From the NCBI GenBank assembly GCA_910574185.1, contig CAJSZQ010000018.1, positions 1 through 64,000 on the forward strand: DNA of 64,000 bases, in the 5' to 3' direction. The notes under the pieces were generated by a model. The model worked only from the letters and a program-made list of their open reading frames with translations, was not told the origin of the DNA and made no database searches. The stretch comes from Lachnospiraceae bacterium. GTDB taxonomy: Bacteria; Bacillota; Clostridia; Lachnospirales; Lachnospiraceae. Made by a program: the position numbers and the translations under genes. Within the stretch, counting starts at the first letter, position 1, and each line of letters opens with the position of its first letter. Below, piece after piece: positions 59,357 through 64,000 of this stretch.

Positions 59357-60364
59357 CTACTCAATTTCTAATTTTTCTTCCTTCAAATCAAGGATAAACG
59401 TACTCCCCTTTCCCGGTTCTGACTCAGCCGTAATCCGGATTCCAAGCTTCTTCGCAGCCTGTCTGCATAAATTCAACCCCAGTCCCGTCGCCTTCTTATC
59501 CTCTCTGCCATTGTAGCCGGTAAATCCTTTTTCAAATATCCGCGGCAAATCCTCCGGCGCAATTCCGATTCCTGTATCGGTTACTGACAGCTTCTTATCT
59601 TCTGAAACCCGGATGGTAATAGTCCCCTCCGGCGTATATTTCACCGCATTTGACAAGAGCTGTTCAAGAATAAACAGCAGCCACTTCTCATCCGTAAGGA
59701 CCGTCATCGAAACCGGTTCATAAATTAATTTGATTCTTCTCCTAATAAACTGCGGCGCATACTTATGAATTGCCTGCCTGATAATTCCATCCAGCTCACA
59801 GTTTCTGAAAACAAAATCATTTTCCCTGCTTCCCAGCCGGATATGGGAAAGCGCCATCTCCACATACTGCTCGATACGGAACAACTCTGCCAGAAGTTCT
59901 CTGTGTTCTTTGGTGTCCTCCCCCTGCAGATACATCCGCATTACCGCAATCGGAGTCTTAATCTGATGGACCCAGGCGGTATAATAATTTAGACTATCCT
60001 GCCGTTCCCTTTTCCAGTTCGTCAAATAGCCTGCTGAAATTCTTCCCAATTCCTCTATCATCCGCTGATAATCCGCTTCTGGAAGCGTTTTGGGCCGAGG
60101 AAGTTCTCCGTACATAAATTCAATCTCTGAAAGCAAATGTTCCCGTTCTTTATGTTCCCTGACAAATAAAAAAAAGTGCATACCTAAAATTACGCTTCCC
60201 ACAAACATACAGATATATCCCGCATAAAGTACCGCCTCCTCTTCCAAATTATAAAGCGAAAATACGCCCGCATAAATGCCCGTAAACAGCAAAAACAAAA
60301 AAACTGTCAACCTGTACTGCTTAACATATTCCCACAAAAGCCGATACCATTTATCCCTCATCAT
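59357..60364 (-). CDS. bceS: BceS-like intramembrane-sensing histidine kinase
   Basis: A 335-residue kinase. Two membrane segments (about 20-40 and 45-68) with almost no loop; H133 in WVHQIKTPI; C-terminal ATPase with TGLGLNLCRQAAKKLG. This short-loop layout is typical of kinases that sense through the BceAB transporter. I start at ATG 60364 with AGGAG eight bases upstream. Confidence 0.92.
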   Translation of the reverse strand: MMRDKWYRLLWEYVKQYRLTVFLFLLFTGIYAGVFSLYNLEEEAVLYAGYICMFVGSVILGMHFFLFVREHKEREHLLSEIEFMYGELPRPKTLPEADYQRMIEELGRISAGYLTNWKRERQDSLNYYTAWVHQIKTPIAVMRMYLQGEDTKEHRELLAELFRIEQYVEMALSHIRLGSRENDFVFRNCELDGIIRQAIHKYAPQFIRRRIKLIYEPVSMTVLTDEKWLLFILEQLLSNAVKYTPEGTITIRVSEDKKLSVTDTGIGIAPEDLPRIFEKGFTGYNGREDKKATGLGLNLCRQAAKKLGIRITAESEPGKGSTFILDLKEEKLEIE

Positions 60365-60445
60365 TCCATTCTCTCCTAAACCTAACGCCAGGCGCATAAA
60401 AAATTCATCCCCGCAATCTGCATTCCCGACTTTGCATTAACTTTT

Positions 60446-61132
60446 TTAAACGTCACAAATATCTTCAATAATATATCCGCTTCCCACTCTGGTAGTAATA
60501 AAATCCTTCGCCCCTGCGCCGGAAAGCTTCTTTCGAAGCCTTGCCACATTCACAGTCAAAGTATTCTCTTCCACATAGCTGTCTTCCTGCCAGAGTCTTG
60601 TCATAAGCGTATCCCTGCTGACCACCTTTCCCTTACTCTCCATCAGTGTCTGCAGGATACGGAACTCATTCTTCGTAAGCTCTACCCGTTCGCTCTCAAA
60701 TGTGAAGGATGTATCATTCAAATTCAGCGCCACGCCCCGATGTTCCAATACAGGAGCTTTTCCGGTCATATCATAGGCTCTTCTGAGCAGGGCCTGGATT
60801 TTCGCCATCATCACACTCAAATCTACCGGTTTGGGAATAAAATCGTCCCCTCCCATATTCATCGCCATAACAATATTCATATTATCCGATGCAGACGAAA
60901 TAAATACAACGGGCACATCGGATATTTTACGAATTTCACTGCACCAGTGATAACCGTTAAAAAACGGCAACATAATATCAATCAATACCATATGAGGTTC
61001 ATATTCTGTAAACACCGGAATTACATTCTGAAAATCAGAAATCAGCAAAACTTCATTTCCCCATAATTCCATCTGTCTTTTCATTGCCTCTGCCATAGAA
61101 AAATCATCCTCTATCACCAATATTCGGTACAT
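60446..61132 (-). CDS. bceR: BceR-like response regulator
   Basis: A 228-residue OmpR-family regulator with phospho-acceptor D52 (LIDIMLPFFNG) and a winged-helix domain (LTKNEFRILQTL). GGGGG-type ribosome site. First gene of the bceR-bceS-bceA-bceB order. Confidence 0.94.
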   Translation of the reverse strand: MYRILVIEDDFSMAEAMKRQMELWGNEVLLISDFQNVIPVFTEYEPHMVLIDIMLPFFNGYHWCSEIRKISDVPVVFISSASDNMNIVMAMNMGGDDFIPKPVDLSVMMAKIQALLRRAYDMTGKAPVLEHRGVALNLNDTSFTFESERVELTKNEFRILQTLMESKGKVVSRDTLMTRLWQEDSYVEENTLTVNVARLRKKLSGAGAKDFITTRVGSGYIIEDICDV

Positions 61133-61149
61133 AACTTTCCCCCTTATTC

Positions 61150-62577
61150 TTATCCTTTTTCCCCTTCCATTTTAATGGCTTTCCTTCTTTTATTCAAGAA
61201 AATATCCACCCGGAATCCTTTCTCAATTCCCTGTCCAAACGCTACCCTTCCTCCATGAACCGCAATAATCTGCTGAACAATCAGAAGTCCAAGACCATGC
61301 CTTTGTTCCGAAAATGTTCCGCTGCTCAACATATAATGGGGCGTGTTTCTAAGTTTTTCTAACTGTTCATCCGTAACTCCTATTCCATCATCCTCAATGG
61401 TAACGCAAAACTCCTTTGGATATTCTGATAATCCCATCCAAATACGGCACCCTGCCGGATTATGAATCTGGGCGTTCAATAAAAGATTATTTACGGCACG
61501 TTTCAAAAGCTCCTTATCTCCACTAAAAACCCCGTCGGAAATACAATGAATATCAACTCTCAGTTCTACCGGATATTTCCCTTCAATATCCAGATTCATA
61601 AAATAAACGGCGGTTTCTCTCAAAAGCGCCACCAGATTGATTTCTTCCGTCTTCACCGGCTGTACGTTGTATTCCAGCTTTGAAGCTAAATTCAAATCAT
61701 TAACCAGATTCTTCATACGAATACTCTGCATACGGATAATTCCCGCCTTCTGCCTGATTTCCTCCGAGGCTTCCGTTTCTTCTTCCACCTCTGCCGCATA
61801 TCCCATAACCATAGACAGAGGCGTCCGAATATCATGGGAAACGCCGGAAATCCAGTCTGCCCTTGCCCGCTCCTTCTTCTTCAGCTCATACTCCTGACTC
61901 CGAAGCATTTCCGACACCCGATTTAACGCCGCCGCCAAATCAGAGAGCAGCCCCTTCTCCTTCACATATACCTCCTCACCTCCCGGCAAACCTTGAATGC
62001 CCTGAACAATCGGTTTCACAGAACGCAGAATACCAGATACCACAATCATATAAATCAAAAAGACAATTACCAGATTTGCTCCGAAAAATATCAGAATCGT
62101 CCGGGGTAAATTCTTAATCAGATTCAGATTCCACGTGGGATACAACTCCTTCCAGTATCTCTCCTTCGGATTTCCGACAATAATCAGATTCTCTCCCATC
62201 GCCGCCGTAGTGGTAGGATAATCCGCAATATACCCTCTGGTATACCAGGAAATCTCCGCCGCCGAATAATGAAGCTGTATCTCCTCCGGCAGATTTTCAC
62301 TATGCCAGATAACATCCCCAGTTCCATCCTGCACAAGCACCGCCCAGGAATTTCCTTCTTCCAGCATCCGTTTCCCTTCTTCTGACAACTGATATTCTCC
62401 ATCCAATCCCATCGTAAGAGTCTCTGTTAATTTTGAAGCCGTCTTCCATCCTCCTAGCGACTCCTTATCATTTTGCAGCGCCGCAATAATCAAAACAATA
62501 TTCAAGACCAACAGTACCATAAGCGATAGAATCAGAGTAATCACAAACCGCTTAATCAGTCTCATAACACTTGTCAT
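61150..62577 (-). CDS. Sensor histidine kinase of the lantibiotic-locus two-component system
   Basis: A 475-residue kinase. Two membrane segments (about 10-33 and 160-182) flank an extracellular sensor domain of about 125 residues. HAMP follows, then H248 (VSHDIRTPL) and ATPase GLGLLIVQQI. I start at ATG 62577, with GGGGGAG eight bases upstream; the frame to 62640 has no ribosome site. It pairs with the regulator 66 bases upstream. Confidence 0.9.
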   Translation of the reverse strand: MTSVMRLIKRFVITLILSLMVLLVLNIVLIIAALQNDKESLGGWKTASKLTETLTMGLDGEYQLSEEGKRMLEEGNSWAVLVQDGTGDVIWHSENLPEEIQLHYSAAEISWYTRGYIADYPTTTAAMGENLIIVGNPKERYWKELYPTWNLNLIKNLPRTILIFFGANLVIVFLIYMIVVSGILRSVKPIVQGIQGLPGGEEVYVKEKGLLSDLAAALNRVSEMLRSQEYELKKKERARADWISGVSHDIRTPLSMVMGYAAEVEEETEASEEIRQKAGIIRMQSIRMKNLVNDLNLASKLEYNVQPVKTEEINLVALLRETAVYFMNLDIEGKYPVELRVDIHCISDGVFSGDKELLKRAVNNLLLNAQIHNPAGCRIWMGLSEYPKEFCVTIEDDGIGVTDEQLEKLRNTPHYMLSSGTFSEQRHGLGLLIVQQIIAVHGGRVAFGQGIEKGFRVDIFLNKRRKAIKMEGEKG

Positions 62578-62643
62578 CCCTGTCGCTCCCCCCTCCATAC
62601 CGAACTCTTTTCCACTAACGCCGCGCCGTCTCCCTATCATCTG

Positions 62644-63393
62644 TCAATCTTTTGTTATAAGCTTATACCCAAGTCCCTTCACCGTTATCAGCGACGCCGG
62701 TTTCGACGGATTCTCTTCAATCTTCTCCCGGATTCTTCGGATATGCGCCATCAGCGTATTCTCATAGCCGTAAGGATTGTCTCCCCAGGCCGCCTCACAC
62801 AGCGAATCAATCGTCACAATCCGCCCTGCATTGCGGCCAAGGGTCTGCAATATGGCAAACTCCTTTGCAGTCAGAGCAATGCTTTTATCCTGTCTGATAA
62901 CCTCCGCCCGTTCAAAATCTACCTGACTAAACGCAAGTTTCAGCATCGGATTTTCCTCTTTATAAGTACGCCGTAAGATTGCCTGAATCCGAAATAAAAG
63001 CTCTCTTGGTAAAAATGGCTTTACCACATAATCGTCGGCTCCCAGTCCAAATCCCCGGATTCGGTCGTCCTCCTCTCCTCTTGCCGACAGAAACAGTACT
63101 GGAATATCTAAGAAACTCCTCATCTGCTCAAATAAGAAGAATCCGTCCCCGTCCGGCAGCATCACATCCAAAATCGCAAATTCGGGCTGCCAGGACATAC
63201 TAAGCTCTAACGCTTCTTTCACTGTCCCGGAAGATTTCACTTGTTCATAGCCTTCTTTTTTCAAAATGGAACAAACCATCTGTCTTAATCCTTCTTCGTC
63301 ATCTACCAATAAAATCTTCTTGTTCTTCAGATAACTATACCTTCCAGGCGTCCCATTATGGCCTTGCGGCTGTTTCACAAAAGTATACTTCAT
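62644..63393 (-). CDS. Response regulator with repeat-derived N-terminus
   Basis: A 249-residue OmpR-family regulator with D76 (LDVMLPDGDG) and winged helix (LTAKEFAILQTL). The first 22 residues (VKQPQGHNGTPGRYSYL inside) are encoded by a family-3 repeat (63336-63388); the receiver proper starts KNKKILLVDDEE. The ATG at 63393 has AGAGG nine bases upstream, so translation starts inside or before the repeat. It diverges from the ABC gene at 63560, its likely target. Confidence 0.9.
   Translation of the reverse strand: MKYTFVKQPQGHNGTPGRYSYLKNKKILLVDDEEGLRQMVCSILKKEGYEQVKSSGTVKEALELSMSWQPEFAILDVMLPDGDGFFLFEQMRSFLDIPVLFLSARGEEDDRIRGFGLGADDYVVKPFLPRELLFRIQAILRRTYKEENPMLKLAFSQVDFERAEVIRQDKSIALTAKEFAILQTLGRNAGRIVTIDSLCEAAWGDNPYGYENTLMAHIRRIREKIEENPSKPASLITVKGLGYKLITKD
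63336..63388. repeat. Repeat family 3, copy inside a coding start
   Basis: ACTATACCTTCCAGGCG, CCCATTATGGCC and CGGCTGTTTCAC match family 3 with changes. It is read as codons 2-20 of the regulator. Confidence 0.8.
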
Positions 63394-63475
63394 AGAGTTA
63401 TGCCTCTTTTCTGCTAATATATTAATTTTATGATACCACGATTTTACTTACAAATCCTCATTGACAGAAAAATGT

Positions 63476-63537
63476 AAGGAAATTGTAAGGTTGCAAAAAG
63501 GTTCCTGCAAGGTTAGTGTTTTATACTAAGTACATCA
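63476..63537 (+). promoter_or_regulatory. Response-regulator binding repeats and promoter of the lantibiotic-protection ABC gene
   Basis: AAGGAA at 63476 and AAGGTT at 63487, 63498 and 63509 are spaced exactly 11 bases apart. The last sits at the -35 position, 17 bases before TATACT (63532-63537); no standard -35 is present, which fits activation by an OmpR-type regulator. Confidence 0.75.
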
Positions 63538-63559
63538 ACCAGTAGAAAGGAGCAAAATA

Positions 63560-64000
63560 ATGAATATCATAGAAACCATACAATTAACGAAAAACTACGG
63601 TGATTTTACCGCAGTTTCCGAAATGAACCTCCATATTCCAAAGGGCCATATTTACGGCTTTCTTGGCCCAAACGGAGCGGGAAAATCCACAACCATGAAA
63701 ATGTTTTTGGGACTTACCAATCCTACCTCCGGTTACTTTACCATCGACGGCAAGACTCTTTCCTCCGGCCGGATTCCAATCCTTAAGAAAATCGGCTCTC
63801 TCATTGAAGCGCCCGCCTTCTATGGAAATCTCACCGGAACGGAGAATTTAGATATTATCCGCAGAATCTTAGGTCTTCCTAAGTCTTCCATCGACGAGGT
63901 ATTAGAACTTACAGGCCTTACCCAGCACCAAAAACGCCAGGTAAAGAAATATTCCCTTGGCATGAAACAGCGTCTGGGACTTGCAGGCGCCTTAATTGGA
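63560..64000 (+). CDS. Lantibiotic/bacitracin protection ABC transporter ATPase (3' partial)
   Basis: The first 147 codons are present and the gene runs off the right edge. Walker A GPNGAGKST is at 36-44, and YSLGMKQRLGLAGAL (about 131-145) is the signature motif of the BcrA/NisF-type group. GGAGC/AAGGAG precedes the ATG. It is divergent from the two-component system at 61150-63393, whose regulator probably activates it. Permease genes should follow downstream. Confidence 0.88.
   Translation, partial: MNIIETIQLTKNYGDFTAVSEMNLHIPKGHIYGFLGPNGAGKSTTMKMFLGLTNPTSGYFTIDGKTLSSGRIPILKKIGSLIEAPAFYGNLTGTENLDIIRRILGLPKSSIDEVLELTGLTQHQKRQVKKYSLGMKQRLGLAGALIG

Overview
The window reads as a chromosomal segment of a Gram-positive anaerobe of the Lachnospiraceae (Clostridium cluster XIVa) type. 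This is inferred from the sporulation sigma factor SigH in the order cysE-cysS-mrnC-rlmB-sigH, a cysteine T-box, single-chain FGAM synthase, NADP glutamate dehydrogenase, a TRAP transporter, Bce-type peptide-resistance genes and strong AGGAGG-type ribosome sites. Species cannot be fixed from the sequence alone. Most genes are on the minus strand.

Layout. 1-5.9 kb: right end of a prophage, with a tail-fibre protein cut by the window edge, a tail-associated protein, a small membrane protein, an AT-rich two-gene cargo cassette (DUF4365 nuclease-like protein plus an unknown partner, with its own promoter and terminator), the endolysin, and a right-end region with integrase-arm-like repeats abutting metA. 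5.9-16.8 kb: core genes metA, an AI-2E-family permease, a DUF1540 protein, purA, cardiolipin synthase, a PilZ protein, a MocR regulator, glnS and tRNA-Thr. 16.9-23.3 kb: a LacI-controlled sugar ABC uptake operon with two oxidoreductases and two putative operators. 23.9-26.1 kb: a sortase-type surface protein. 26.2-30.6 kb: cysE-cysS-mrnC-rlmB-sigH behind a Cys T-box. 30.6-38.1 kb: a two-component system, GNAT, ispF, a PfkB sugar kinase, a D-2-hydroxyacid dehydrogenase with an orphan PTS EIIA, tRNA-Met and tRNA-Val. 38.4-44.6 kb: acetate kinase, glutamate dehydrogenase and a TRAP transporter. 44.9-53.3 kb: purL, a DUF1461 membrane protein, a LysR regulator and an XPD/DinG-like helicase with a nuclease domain. 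53.9-55.9 kb: a radical-SAM/DUF4130 DNA-repair pair under an SOS-box promoter. 56.5-64 kb: an antimicrobial-peptide sensing and resistance locus (BceRS-BceAB, a second two-component system, and the start of a divergent lantibiotic-protection ABC transporter behind four 11-bp-spaced direct repeats).

Three dispersed repeat families thread the intergenic spaces: a 238-bp giant palindrome (three full copies, two internally deleted, one decayed) whose arms show compensatory changes between copies; a 143-bp structured element (two copies); and a 46-bp repeat found as an array or as single units next to the 5' ends of genes, once inside a reading frame.

The observations I rate highest are the covarying 238-bp palindrome family, the prophage DUF4365 two-gene cassette as a candidate phage-borne defence system, the SOS-box promoter of the radical-SAM pair, and the direct-repeat operator of the lantibiotic-protection transporter.
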